Shown here one piece after another: positions 42,280-51,325 of a stretch of 64,000 bases of DNA. Source of the DNA: an uncultured Clostridia bacterium (GTDB lineage Bacteria; Bacillota; Clostridia; Saccharofermentanales; Saccharofermentanaceae). The stretch's first letter is position 1; each line of letters opens with the position of its first letter. The notes beneath the pieces were generated by a model. The model saw nothing but the letters and a program-made list of their open reading frames with translations. It was not told the origin of the DNA and did no database searches. Both the position numbers and the translations under genes were made by a program. The DNA lies in contig CAMIYM010000010.1 in assembly GCA_946403085.1 (NCBI GenBank), positions 1-64,000 of the forward strand, written 5' to 3'.

Positions 42280-42921
42280 ATGAGATACAGGAGACCGGTA
42301 ACATTATTGATCGTTGTTTCGCTTTTGTTATGCCTGACCGGATGCGGAAAGAAGCTTTCCTGTGACATGCTTGCCAAGGCAGCCGACAGTTACGGTATAA
42401 AGAAGGCTGAAAAACTTGTAGATTTTAAGAGACTTGTTACGGAAGGTGTTGCAGCCGGATCACTTTACCTGACCTCTAATGATTATGAAGTTGCTACGGA
42501 TTACTATAACCGTTTTATCAATACTCCTGAGCATTATCCCAAGTATGATCTTGATGAAGTAACTATAGCTGTTGCTAATGAGACTGGCAGTGACGGCAAG
42601 CTTTACATGACATATTTTTACATGATGACTTTTGAAGACGAGAAAAAAGCTGAGAAAGTTTACGACGCTTTTGAAGCAAGATTTATCGATGATGTTCAGC
42701 ATTCCAAGAGAGACAAGAAAGATGGAATCACATATGCCATAGAATATGTTGAGACACTTACCGGAGAAGCAGAATATACCAGAGGTGTATATATGCAGGG
42801 AAAAACTGTTCTTGTAGTCTCAGGCGGCTCTGCCGGTGAAGACGGAAATAAATGTACCGATGAGATCTGCAATTCAATTGGCGTAGTATCTCCGCTGACT
42901 CTGAAAAACGCAAAGAAATAA
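42280..42921 (+). CDS. Lipoprotein of unknown function
   Basis: From ATG 42280 (AGGAGG 7 bases upstream) the protein has 213 residues, not the longer frame from 42256. The lipobox is LTGC. The mature part contains 'ESEKVYDAFEARF'-like helix and strand patterns ('EVTIAVANETGSDGKLYMTYFYMMTFEDEKKAEKVYDAFE', in parts) that recall the domain with 'KSADDAKSFVNE' in the lipoprotein at 8 kb. No enzymatic motif seen. Confidence 0.65.
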   Translation: MRYRRPVTLLIVVSLLLCLTGCGKKLSCDMLAKAADSYGIKKAEKLVDFKRLVTEGVAAGSLYLTSNDYEVATDYYNRFINTPEHYPKYDLDEVTIAVANETGSDGKLYMTYFYMMTFEDEKKAEKVYDAFEARFIDDVQHSKRDKKDGITYAIEYVETLTGEAEYTRGVYMQGKTVLVVSGGSAGEDGNKCTDEICNSIGVVSPLTLKNAKK

Positions 42922-43003
42922 CTGCTCTGATCTGCAACATTTTCGTTCTTATATCTGTACATAATAGTAACAGAAGGTTAAATGCTATATGGAGGAAATG
43001 AAA

Positions 43004-44338
43004 ATGGGATCAAGCAGATTTCCTGTCGGCAAGGTATTGATAGCCGGTATAAGCCTCATTGTGCTTACCGTTGTAAATGTAGTGGGCTTTTATGTTTTTA
43101 ACTGGATGTCAGATACCAGGAATAATGATTCCGCTGAGGGTAAGTATTTATCGTATCCTGAATTTAGTGGAACAGTAAAAGAGATCGAAGCTTACGACGT
43201 GATCAATGCTGTGGTCGAAGCATCTCTGGACACGGAAAAGGGTCTTTACGATCCTGATCCTGTTTTCGAGAAGACTGATTCTGTTGAAATAGGAGTAGAG
43301 CGAGGAAACATAGCAAGGATTCTTGTCTCGGGCAAGTCCGGAGAACGCTGGTTTAAAGCTTCCTCAAATACTTATGTCTTTGACAGTGCTGTATTTGACG
43401 ACTGTGGAAATACGAGGATAGTTAAAGGACAGAAAATTCTCCTGGCTTATGATGCCAACCAAGCCGATACCTATACTCCGGTGGTTGCGATAAAAAGCAC
43501 TTCTGATAACCGCATAAACAGTGTTGCTCCGTATATCTGGAGTATTCTGATTCCCAGCATAGTATTTTTCGCTTCAATTATATTCCTGATGTATGCACTT
43601 ACTAAGCGAAAAGATGACCAGTCAGGCAAAAGTCATAAGGGTAAGATCGCTTTTGCAGTCACATTTATGGCACTATCCGTTATCTCAAGCGCCTTGGGAA
43701 TTTGGATAAATACATATCTGGCAAAAGCAAAGGCAGCTGTCAAACCTGTCAGAGCACATGCTCCGGTTATCTATCTCTATAACGATACTGACGAGTATAT
43801 CAATGTCAGACTGGATCTTAAGGGAAAACTTACTTCCACATATCCGCTTTACGATGATGATAAAGGCTGGAACGTTATAGCATCTCCTGACGGGATGCTG
43901 ACTGACAGGAACGGAAAGCAGTACAGGTTCCTCTTCTGGGAGGCTGACCTTGATATGGATTACGATATGAGCAAGGGCTTCTGCGTAAGGGGTGAAGATA
44001 CAGAAGGATTCCTTGATTATGCACTGCCCATGCTGGGACTTAACGAACAGGAGACAGCGGATTTCATCTCATACTGGCTTCCTTTAATGCGAAGGAATCC
44101 ATACAATGTTGTCTCGTTCCAGACGTCTGCATATACTGATGCTGCAAAGCTTACAGTCAGTGGTTCACCTGATGTTGTTATCAGGGTAAACATGATCTGG
44201 TACGCATCAGATGAACTTGTCAGCATCGAGCCACAGGAACTTTCCAACATGAATCCGTCGCTGGCTGAGCGCAAAGGTTTTGTTGTAGCCGAGTGGGGCG
44301 GAGAAGTGATTCCCGCACCGTCAAAACCTCAGATTTAA
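43004..44338 (+). CDS. Membrane protein with two extracellular domains, unknown
   Basis: From ATG 43004 (GGAGG eight bases upstream) the protein has 444 residues. It has one N-terminal helix (about 10-30), a first domain (about 31-175, DUF3592-like 'FSGTVKEIEAYD'), and two more helices (about 180-200 and 218-238). A C-terminal domain begins 'APVIYLYNDTDEYINVRLDLKG' and includes 'YRFLFWEADLDMDYDMSKGF' and 'VVAEWGGEV'. With the N-terminus inside, both larger domains would face outwards. I recall the C-terminal domain ('VIYLYP...TYP...FWEG...GFVV') from uncharacterised clostridial proteins. Function unknown. Confidence 0.65.
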   Translation: MGSSRFPVGKVLIAGISLIVLTVVNVVGFYVFNWMSDTRNNDSAEGKYLSYPEFSGTVKEIEAYDVINAVVEASLDTEKGLYDPDPVFEKTDSVEIGVERGNIARILVSGKSGERWFKASSNTYVFDSAVFDDCGNTRIVKGQKILLAYDANQADTYTPVVAIKSTSDNRINSVAPYIWSILIPSIVFFASIIFLMYALTKRKDDQSGKSHKGKIAFAVTFMALSVISSALGIWINTYLAKAKAAVKPVRAHAPVIYLYNDTDEYINVRLDLKGKLTSTYPLYDDDKGWNVIASPDGMLTDRNGKQYRFLFWEADLDMDYDMSKGFCVRGEDTEGFLDYALPMLGLNEQETADFISYWLPLMRRNPYNVVSFQTSAYTDAAKLTVSGSPDVVIRVNMIWYASDELVSIEPQELSNMNPSLAERKGFVVAEWGGEVIPAPSKPQI

Positions 44339-44405
44339 TACAAATCTACTTCATATCAATGATAAAATTTCCATGCCAATAAGGCAGTTTTATAAGGGGA
44401 GAAAA

Positions 44406-44951
44406 ATGAATAAGTTCAAAAGAGCAATAGCAGCAGGACTCTTGCTGGCAATGAGTGTTTTCGTGTTTGCCGGATGCAGCAGAACCGGCCAGGGAAGCAG
44501 AGAAACAAAGAAGCAGGAAAGAGGTCCGTTAGATGTTAAGAAAGTAACATACCTTGTCTATAGCGGTGACCAGCCGCACGTAGATCTTTACATTATCTCG
44601 GAGGATCTCAAAGGAACGCATTACAGCATCAATGATGATTTCGAAAAGAAGTACGATTATCTTGAAGGTGAGCTTCCTTCTGAAGATCAGTATAAAGTGT
44701 CAGACTTTGAAGTCTCTGAATCAGAATGGAATAACATCAAATTACTGGTAACAAGATGCGGCTTTATGGAACTTCCGGAAGAGCTTCCGCCGGTTGAAGG
44801 TGATGATATTGGATCTACCTATATTAAGATCGAGACATCAAAAGCTGTGAATAAGTCCGGAGGCTGTGGTGCCGGAGCAGGAAGCGAAAGTGAGCATGTC
44901 ATGTTTGCCCGTGTAAGAGACGCTATATCGGACGTTATCAGGAACAAATAA
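44406..44951 (+). CDS. Lipoprotein of unknown function
   Basis: From ATG 44406 (AGGGGAG upstream) the protein has 181 residues. The lipobox is FAGC. The mature domain has 'VTYLVYSGDQPHVDLYIISED' in parts and a Cys in 'TRCGFMELPEE', then 'SGGCGAGAGSESEHVMFARV' near the end. No family recognised. It is one of a run of three unrelated envelope proteins and is followed by a cytoplasmic protein gene after 24 bases. Confidence 0.62.
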   Translation: MNKFKRAIAAGLLLAMSVFVFAGCSRTGQGSRETKKQERGPLDVKKVTYLVYSGDQPHVDLYIISEDLKGTHYSINDDFEKKYDYLEGELPSEDQYKVSDFEVSESEWNNIKLLVTRCGFMELPEELPPVEGDDIGSTYIKIETSKAVNKSGGCGAGAGSESEHVMFARVRDAISDVIRNK

Positions 44952-44975
44952 AACTGAAGTAAAGAGGTAACACTA

Positions 44976-45722
44976 GTGATCGAAAGAAAGCATTTTAAAG
45001 ACATAAACTATAAGCCGTTTATATTTCTCGTTATATTCGGTGCAGCAGGCGATAAGCTTCAGGTATCTGCAAGCAGACATCATGTTGACGGATTCCCGGA
45101 AGGCCTTGAGATGCATGGATTAAACCGTGATGAACATGCTGAATACATCGACGGATTCCTATCAGGAACTCTTGGAGATGTTCTAAGCGCACAGGATCCT
45201 GAGACCTTTGCCAAGTGCAGCAAAGCCCATGACTGCGTAATAATCAAAGGCGAGATAGCAAAGGACGATACTCTTGATTACATGAGAAATCTTATAGGTA
45301 TCGTAAAGGCATTCTTTGACCAGGGCGCAGCAGGCGTCCTTGATTCATCAACATTTACTCTTTATTCAGATGAGTCGTGGACAGATAAGTTTTTCGAGAA
45401 AGAAGTTAACGCCCAGAACCATGCGGTGATCATAGAATCAGAAGAGGATGGAGGCACATGGCTTCATACGAGAGGACTTCTTGCATTCGGCCGTCCTGAC
45501 TTAAGCATGCATGCCAAAGATGAGGAAGGTGCTGAAGAGTGCAGGCAGGTAATGAACCAGATGATCTTCTACAGCGGTGAAGGTGTTTTCTTCGATGGTG
45601 AATTCAATATCCATCCACAAGACGGCAAGACGTATAAGATCAGGTCTGAATTCATAGAAGACTTCGATAATGACGATTACAATAACGCATATTGCAATGT
45701 GGAGATAATCGAAAGGAACTGA
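44976..45722 (+). CDS. Hypothetical cytoplasmic protein (DUF4261-like)
   Basis: GTG 44976 follows AAAGAGG with an eight-base spacer; 248 residues, no signal peptide. The fold looks alpha/beta: 'PFIFLVIFGAAGDKLQVSASR', 'VVIIKGEIAKDDTLDYMRNLIGIVKAF' and 'GVLDSSTFTLYSDESW'. The 'GA.GVLD..TFTLYS' segment resembles proteins annotated DUF4261, but I am not sure. Probably co-transcribed with the lipoprotein upstream. Confidence 0.5.
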   Translation: MIERKHFKDINYKPFIFLVIFGAAGDKLQVSASRHHVDGFPEGLEMHGLNRDEHAEYIDGFLSGTLGDVLSAQDPETFAKCSKAHDCVIIKGEIAKDDTLDYMRNLIGIVKAFFDQGAAGVLDSSTFTLYSDESWTDKFFEKEVNAQNHAVIIESEEDGGTWLHTRGLLAFGRPDLSMHAKDEEGAEECRQVMNQMIFYSGEGVFFDGEFNIHPQDGKTYKIRSEFIEDFDNDDYNNAYCNVEIIERN

Positions 45723-45739
45723 TAAAGCTCCTTTTTTAT
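45712..45739. terminator. Terminator overlapping the gene end
   Basis: AAAGGA (45712-45717) and TCCTTT (45729-45734) form a short stem followed by a T-run. It overlaps the last codons of the rightward gene and borders the leftward permease stop. Confidence 0.5.
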
Positions 45740-46575
45740 TACATCTTTAAGCTTCCGAGCTGTACGCCTTCGACTATATGCTTTGATAAGAAAAGGAATG
45801 CTATAACGGCCGGAATGGTCATAACGAACGCTGTCAAAAGATAATCTCCCATTGCAAGGTTCAGCGCAGTAACAAGAGGAAGTGTTTTGCTTTCATCTTT
45901 GATAAGTACGACTGAAGGTGTGGAAGCATCATTCCAGCTGGCGACAAATGCGAAGATCGCCTGTGTGGCAATCGCGGGTTTTAAGATAGGAAGAACTATC
46001 TGATTAAAGATCCTGAATTCTCCGGCACCGTCGATCCTTGCAGAATAGATCATCTCCATGGAGAAAGCCGATTCAAGATAAAGTCTCATAAAGACGACAG
46101 AGATAGGCGTGGCGATAGACGGAAGGATCAGCACCAGAAGATTGTTCTCAAGGTGGAATTTATATACCAGGTGTATAAATCCTGATGTGGCAATGATCGT
46201 AGGAAGCATCATGAGCGCAAGTATTATGTTGCTGAATACTTTACGGAATTTCCATCTGTATGCATAGATCGAATGAGCCGTCAAAGCGGAGAAGTAAACA
46301 TTTAATAATGTGCTCGATCCCGTAACGACCACTGAGTTAATGAATCCTCGTATTACACGTGGCTTAAAGTAATCCTTCAGTTCATTAATCCTCCTGGGAA
46401 GGACCTTGATAACATTGGCGGGATTGTTTACCTTGAATCCCGTAAACTCAGTTATCAATGCCAGAAGGGGAGATAATGAGATAATTACCAGAATGATCGA
46501 TATGACATAGACGGCAATACGAAGACGCATGTCGTTCTTTTTAACAGATGATAAACTGCCGGCGTTCTCTCCCAT
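45739..46575 (-). CDS. Carbohydrate ABC transporter permease (MalG-like)
   Basis: This 278-residue protein has six hydrophobic segments and the EAA loop 'SARIDGAGEFRIFNQIVLPILKPA', placing it in the MalG/UgpE half of sugar uptake systems. It is monocistronic and divergent from its presumed partner at 46735. No solute-binding protein or ATPase is present within the window near either gene. RBS: GGGG before ATG 46575. Confidence 0.86.
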   Translation of the reverse strand: MGENAGSLSSVKKNDMRLRIAVYVISIILVIISLSPLLALITEFTGFKVNNPANVIKVLPRRINELKDYFKPRVIRGFINSVVVTGSSTLLNVYFSALTAHSIYAYRWKFRKVFSNIILALMMLPTIIATSGFIHLVYKFHLENNLLVLILPSIATPISVVFMRLYLESAFSMEMIYSARIDGAGEFRIFNQIVLPILKPAIATQAIFAFVASWNDASTPSVVLIKDESKTLPLVTALNLAMGDYLLTAFVMTIPAVIAFLFLSKHIVEGVQLGSLKM

Positions 46576-46734
46576 ATTGTTTCCCCATAAGTCAAATGAA
46601 TCAGTATCAATCTGACATTAAAATTCTATTTGTATTGCAACTGATTGTCAATTTTTCCTGTTAAATCGAAAATGTGTAATATATAATGGTTTTATTGAAT
46701 TCAAATATATGGATTCTAGAGGATGATAGGAACT

Positions 46735-47742
46735 ATGGGGAAGAAAAAGTCGCTCGAACGGCATTACAATAAGTGGGGCTATATATTCGCTCTTCCTTTT
46801 GTCGTGGCATTCCTGATTTTCCATTTCTGGCCGATGAGCAATACGATCCTTTTCGCATTCTGTGATCTTCAGCATGTAACTGAAACTGATGATGCTGTTT
46901 TATTGACATCTCACGGTCTGCCCTGGTACAAGAATTTTGCGGATCTTATCAAAACAACTTCTTTCTCGATAGCAATAAAAAACACGTTTAAGTTCTGGAT
47001 ACTTTATACGATCCCCGAGTTTATTCTGGCATTCTGGCTTGCCGCTACAATGACTGATAGAAGACTTAAGATCAAAGGCAGAGCTCTTTTTAAGACCGGA
47101 TTCTTTTTCTCTAAGCTTTTGTCCGGCTCTATGCTTGGCGGAATAATCTCGTCAGGCATCATAGGATTTGTCTCATCTACTGTTTACTATATTCTTCTTG
47201 CGGCAGCCCTTAACGGCTTCGGCGTAACGGAAAAAGATTTCCAATTCTTCTTATCTGAGCATTTCCTTATCATACTGGTAAGCATCTTTATGCATTTTGG
47301 AATAACGTTTATCTATGCCGTAGCCGGTATGACCAGTGTCCCGGTCGAGATATATGAAGCTGCTGAGATGGACGGCTCTTCAAGGCTTAATACATTTTTC
47401 CGTATCACGCTTCCTTGCATGCGTCCGCTTCTTTTCTTCATAGTTGTTGTCTCTGTCGTTGACGGACTTACTATGAGCGACGTTCCTGCATATATCGGCA
47501 ACATGAATGATGTTACCAATAAGAGTCTTACTATGATGAACTATCTTGGCAGTATGCTCGGCTTAGGCCGTCTCTGGGGCAAAGGAGGCGCATTCTGTCT
47601 AATCCTTCTTGCTATGTCAGCCGCTATTTCCGGCCTCATTTATTTCTTCCTCATAAGAGACAAATACGATGCCAGACTTAAGAGGATGATGCGCAAGAAG
47701 AAAAGACAGGAAAGACTGCTTCTTGAAGCCAGAGAAAACTGA
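46735..47742 (+). CDS. Carbohydrate ABC transporter permease (MalF-like)
   Basis: From ATG 46735 the protein has 335 residues; ATG 46723 directly abuts the AGAGG and is less likely. A Lys-rich N-terminus is followed by six hydrophobic segments. The EAA loop is 'EAAEMDGSSRLNTFFRITLPCMRP', typical of MalF/UgpA. TATAAT lies at 46682-46687. It probably forms a heterodimer with the divergent MalG-like permease; the ATPase may be a shared MsmK-type protein encoded elsewhere. Sugar unknown; an arabinofuranosidase lies 10 kb downstream but linkage is not shown. Confidence 0.86.
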   Translation: MGKKKSLERHYNKWGYIFALPFVVAFLIFHFWPMSNTILFAFCDLQHVTETDDAVLLTSHGLPWYKNFADLIKTTSFSIAIKNTFKFWILYTIPEFILAFWLAATMTDRRLKIKGRALFKTGFFFSKLLSGSMLGGIISSGIIGFVSSTVYYILLAAALNGFGVTEKDFQFFLSEHFLIILVSIFMHFGITFIYAVAGMTSVPVEIYEAAEMDGSSRLNTFFRITLPCMRPLLFFIVVVSVVDGLTMSDVPAYIGNMNDVTNKSLTMMNYLGSMLGLGRLWGKGGAFCLILLAMSAAISGLIYFFLIRDKYDARLKRMMRKKKRQERLLLEAREN

Positions 47743-47772
47743 TCAATAACGGATATCGAAAGGAACAGGTAT

Positions 47773-48771
47773 ATGGAACAGACAGGTAAGTGTCCTTCTT
47801 GCGGCGGTACTATGCTATTCAATCCTGGCTTTAAGAGCCTGGTCTGTCAGTCATGTGGACGCAAGGATATCATTCCGGAACTCGTATCTAAGATCGCTGT
47901 TAATGAACTTGATTTCCTTTCTGCGCAGAATACCGCGAGCCATGACTGGGGAATGGAAGTCAAAATGGTTACCTGCAAACAGTGTGGAGCCCGGATGATC
48001 CAGAATAAACTTCAAATGTCCGGCATGTGTCCTTTCTGCGGTTCCACGACAGTTGAAGCAGCGGATCCTTCCCAGGATATTATGGCACCGACGGGTGTGA
48101 TCCCATTTGCTATTACTGAGAATCGTGCACTCTATATCTTCAAGGACTGGATCAAGGACAGATTCCTGGCGCCTGAGCTTCTTTCTGAAAATGCACATCT
48201 TAATAAATTCTATGGCATCTATATTCCGCTTTTTACTTTCGATGTATTAACCGAAAACCGCTATACCGGAAACTATAAAGATGACAACAGGACGCTTTTT
48301 AAGTGCGGTAAGTTCCAGTATCAGGTAGATGATTTCCCTGTTGTTGCCAGCAGGCAGTTAGCATCTGACAAACTTCTTTTGAATGTAATTAAAGATTACA
48401 GGACTAATGAAGCTAAGCCTTATACGGCAGATGCTCTGGCAGGTTTTCCATGTGAGCACTATTCAATTGGTCTGACGGAAGCATGGAATAGTCTGGGAGA
48501 TGATCTTAAGAGCCATCTTGTGAGTCAGGTAAACAAATTGGACAAGTCAAAATACCTTATGGGAATAGAGATGGCTACTGATTATTTCAATCTCAAGTAT
48601 AAGTATCTGATAGTTCCCGTGTGGCTCAATTCGTTCTTTTACGACAACAAGCTTTATACCATCGTAATCAACGGACAGACAGGAAAGATCGACGGCCAGT
48701 GGCCAAAGTCTTTCGGTACATTCGCGAAAAAAACAGCACTGTTCTTCCTTGGTTCATTCGGATTGGATTAA
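47773..48771 (+). CDS. Zinc-ribbon (TFIIB-type) protein, paralogue of the one at 60.5 kb
   Basis: The 332-residue protein has two zinc ribbons in the first 90 residues: 'CPSCGG'/'CQSCGR' and 'CKQCGA'/'CPFCGS'. A C-terminal alpha/beta domain follows, with 'YGIYIPLFTFDVLTENRYTG' and 'YLIVPVWLNSFFYDNKLYTIVINGQTGKIDGQWP'. The last block matches 'MMLPVWFLTFKYNEKPYTILVNGQTGKVVG' in the 387-residue protein at 60506, but this one lacks the two C-terminal membrane helices. Function unknown. Confidence 0.75.
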   Translation: MEQTGKCPSCGGTMLFNPGFKSLVCQSCGRKDIIPELVSKIAVNELDFLSAQNTASHDWGMEVKMVTCKQCGARMIQNKLQMSGMCPFCGSTTVEAADPSQDIMAPTGVIPFAITENRALYIFKDWIKDRFLAPELLSENAHLNKFYGIYIPLFTFDVLTENRYTGNYKDDNRTLFKCGKFQYQVDDFPVVASRQLASDKLLLNVIKDYRTNEAKPYTADALAGFPCEHYSIGLTEAWNSLGDDLKSHLVSQVNKLDKSKYLMGIEMATDYFNLKYKYLIVPVWLNSFFYDNKLYTIVINGQTGKIDGQWPKSFGTFAKKTALFFLGSFGLD

Positions 48772-48777
48772 TAAAAT

Positions 48778-49521
48778 ATGGCTCAGCAGAATATCTACGA
48801 CAACGATACTTTTTTCGATAATTTCAGAAACTTAAGAAGTGATGAGATCAATTTCAACGAAGTGATCGAATCACCGATAATTACAGCGATGCTTCCTGAT
48901 ATGAAGGGTAAGAAAGTCCTTGATATCGGCTGCGGCATGGGCCAGCATGCGCTCCAGTATTCAAAGGCAGGCGCACTGTCCGTCCTTGGCACGGACATCT
49001 CTGAGAAGATGCTCGGCTTTGCACAGGAAAACAACTCTGCGGACAACATCACTTATAAGCGCATGGCCTTTGAAGACATCGCGCAGTTAGATGAGAAGTT
49101 CGACATCATCACGAGCTCTCTTGCTTTCGATTATTCGGAGGACTTCGGCAAGCTCATGAAGGATATTTATTCGCTTCTTAACAATGGCGGATATCTTGTT
49201 TTCTCGATGTCCCACCCGATTTCGACAGCATACGACGGCGTATACGACAGATATACAAGGACCGAAGACAAGGTAAGACTTTACGCGAACCTTCATAACT
49301 ACGGCGTTGAAGGCGTGCGTCATTTCAAGTGGGTCGTGGAAGATTATGAGGTCTATCACAGAAAGTTCTCCACGCTGATCAACTGCATCGCAGGCGCAGG
49401 ATTCATTATCGAAGAATGTCAGGAATCGACAGTTCCTGATGAGATCTTAAAGAAGCATCCCGATAAGTTCGGCGGCGTCATCCATCAGCCTGACTTCATA
49501 TTCTTCAGGTGCAGGAAGTAA
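48778..49521 (+). CDS. Class I SAM-dependent methyltransferase
   Basis: The 247-residue enzyme has the SAM-binding motif I 'VLDIGCGMGQHALQYSKAG', an acidic residue at the end of strand two ('GTDISEKM') and motif 'ITSSLAFDYSEDF'. It belongs to the Methyltransf_11/25-type family of small-molecule methylases. No substrate can be assigned. It begins seven bases after the zinc-ribbon gene with only a weak ribosome binding site. Confidence 0.85.
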   Translation: MAQQNIYDNDTFFDNFRNLRSDEINFNEVIESPIITAMLPDMKGKKVLDIGCGMGQHALQYSKAGALSVLGTDISEKMLGFAQENNSADNITYKRMAFEDIAQLDEKFDIITSSLAFDYSEDFGKLMKDIYSLLNNGGYLVFSMSHPISTAYDGVYDRYTRTEDKVRLYANLHNYGVEGVRHFKWVVEDYEVYHRKFSTLINCIAGAGFIIEECQESTVPDEILKKHPDKFGGVIHQPDFIFFRCRK

Positions 49522-49616
49522 GTTGGCAAAAGTGCTTCTTGTTTGATTATCAATTTATCTTGTGATATTTTTTGTCTTGGAATGCGTTTATTAACGCAAA
49601 AAGGGGTAAATGTATT

Positions 49617-51044
49617 ATGAGATTTGAAGACGGAAGAATTGACCAGTTTGTCAGTTCAGAAAAGACACTTCCGCAAAGTGAGAAGGAAAACCTGATCTGG
49701 GAATTCAAGAACAGAGGCCGCGGCATGGCATCTGTTGCTTTTAAGTATTTTAAGAATGAACTTAAAGGTGACGACAGTGAAGAGATCTTCACAGAAGATG
49801 AGCAGCGTGCTTTTATGGCGCGCTCGCAGGACCTCGCGCAAAACGGATATCAGGATACTACAGGAGGCAAGGAAGGGAAAAAGCCTTCCATTGTTCCTTT
49901 AATAGTGGTGATCGCAGCTTTTGTTGTTATAATCGGTGCTGCTATGTCAGGAAATGCGCTGGCAGCCTTTGGCGCATTCTTCCTGGTTTTCAGTGCACTT
50001 GGTTTTTATTCTGCATTTACCAAAAACAGCAGAGGTAGAACCTTTTATGGCGGTACGAATTCCGGCTCATCAAAGACTGCCGGAATAGCGATCGGAATAA
50101 TCGGTCTTGCAGGAGCGATTCCGCTCTTCTTTGCAAAAATGCTGGGCAGTTCCGGTGCTTTCATGCTTATGGCGGTTTGCCTTTTCGCTGCGGTCGGAAT
50201 TACTATGATCGCCGGATTCTTTATGAGCCTTGATCTTAAGGGCAGGAAGTATAAAGAAGAGATAAGCGCTGAGTGCATCGGTTATTCAAGGATAGTAAGA
50301 GAAGAGTCAAGTCATTCAAGAGGCCACCAGAGGGAAGGATTCTCTTTCATGACATCTCCGATATTTGAATACACCTATCAGGGCAAGGAATACAGAGGTA
50401 TTTATGACCGCATGATCGACGGCCTCGATGCAGATGTTAACAGGGGACCTGTTTCTATAAGGATCGATCCAGACCATCCTGAGGATATATATCACAGTTC
50501 AAAACCTGTTATGGTAAAAGGTCTTTGCGTCGGACTTATATGTCTTGCTCTGACAGCTGTTTTGGGGTTCTTCTTTGTAACACAGCAGCTGACAGCTCCC
50601 CGGGCACCTGAAGTAAATATGGGGCCCAAAACGATCTTTACGATGCTGTTTGGTTCGGATGAACAAAAAGAAAAAGCCATGGAATCTTTAGGTGATGGCC
50701 TTAAGAAATCAGTTGGAGTGAATAATGAAATCACAGATGAAGTCGTTCAGCATATAGCTGAACAATATAACGCAGCCGGAGAGTGGTATTACGAGCTTGC
50801 CAAAGTTGAAAGGTACGATGTGCAGGATGACAAGAAATTCAATATTATTTTCGAGGATCCTGCTTTCCCTCAAATAGGTAAAAACGGAAAACCTGATGGC
50901 CTGGGTGATACATGGATAGTTTTCTATACGCTCTACGAGTATGAATCTAACGGCGAGAAGAAGATCGGCAAATCGCCCTTCTTCGACGCCAATCCAAAAG
51001 AATATACTTATACCGGAACGCATAAAGGCTACGAAGGTAAGTAA
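49617..51044 (+). CDS. Multipass membrane protein with DUF3592-like domain
   Basis: From ATG 49617 (AAAAGGGG ten bases upstream) the protein has 475 residues. After a 90-residue cytoplasmic region come four hydrophobic helices and a later fifth ('CVGLICLALTAVLGFFFVT'). Between them is a DUF3592-type beta domain ('EEISAECIGYSRI', 'SPIFEYTYQGKEYRGIY'). The C-terminus is soluble. A small palindrome TGCGTT-TATT-AACGCA (49583-49598) lies just upstream of the ribosome binding site and could be an operator. Function unknown. Confidence 0.65.
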   Translation: MRFEDGRIDQFVSSEKTLPQSEKENLIWEFKNRGRGMASVAFKYFKNELKGDDSEEIFTEDEQRAFMARSQDLAQNGYQDTTGGKEGKKPSIVPLIVVIAAFVVIIGAAMSGNALAAFGAFFLVFSALGFYSAFTKNSRGRTFYGGTNSGSSKTAGIAIGIIGLAGAIPLFFAKMLGSSGAFMLMAVCLFAAVGITMIAGFFMSLDLKGRKYKEEISAECIGYSRIVREESSHSRGHQREGFSFMTSPIFEYTYQGKEYRGIYDRMIDGLDADVNRGPVSIRIDPDHPEDIYHSSKPVMVKGLCVGLICLALTAVLGFFFVTQQLTAPRAPEVNMGPKTIFTMLFGSDEQKEKAMESLGDGLKKSVGVNNEITDEVVQHIAEQYNAAGEWYYELAKVERYDVQDDKKFNIIFEDPAFPQIGKNGKPDGLGDTWIVFYTLYEYESNGEKKIGKSPFFDANPKEYTYTGTHKGYEGK

Positions 51045-51051
51045 AGCACTT

Positions 51052-51090
51052 AAAAAGCCTCCTCAATATCTGAGGAGGCCTTTTCTTTCT
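51052..51090. terminator. Bidirectional terminator
   Basis: GCCTCCTCA (51057-51065) pairs perfectly with TGAGGAGGC (51071-51079), with an A-run before and T-rich DNA after. It serves the DUF3592 gene and the leftward HTH/DUF2975 operon. Confidence 0.9.
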
Positions 51091-51106
51091 ATCCCTTATT
51101 TATCCG

Positions 51107-51313
51107 TCACTTTTTGTATTCCAAAATGTCACCCGGCTGGCAGTCCAAAGCATCGCATATCGCTTCCAGTGTGGAGAAACGGATCGCCGAGATCTTGCCG
51201 TTCTTCATTTTCGAGAGATTGACGTTCGACACGCCGACCTTCTCCGATAATTCATTCAATGAGATCTTACGATCTGCCATAACTCTGTCTAATCTAAGTA
51301 TTATCTGTCCCAT
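51107..51313 (-). CDS. Small Cro/C1-type HTH regulator (YozG-like)
   Basis: This 68-residue protein is essentially one Xre-family HTH: 'IILRLDRVMADRKISLNELSEKVGVSNVNLSKMKNGK' region, ending in 'ALDCQPGDILEYKK'. Such YozG-like regulators are coded next to DUF2975 membrane proteins. It starts 12 bases after the DUF2975 stop with AAGGAGG. Confidence 0.88.
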   Translation of the reverse strand: MGQIILRLDRVMADRKISLNELSEKVGVSNVNLSKMKNGKISAIRFSTLEAICDALDCQPGDILEYKK

Positions 51314-51325
51314 ATCTATTCCTCC

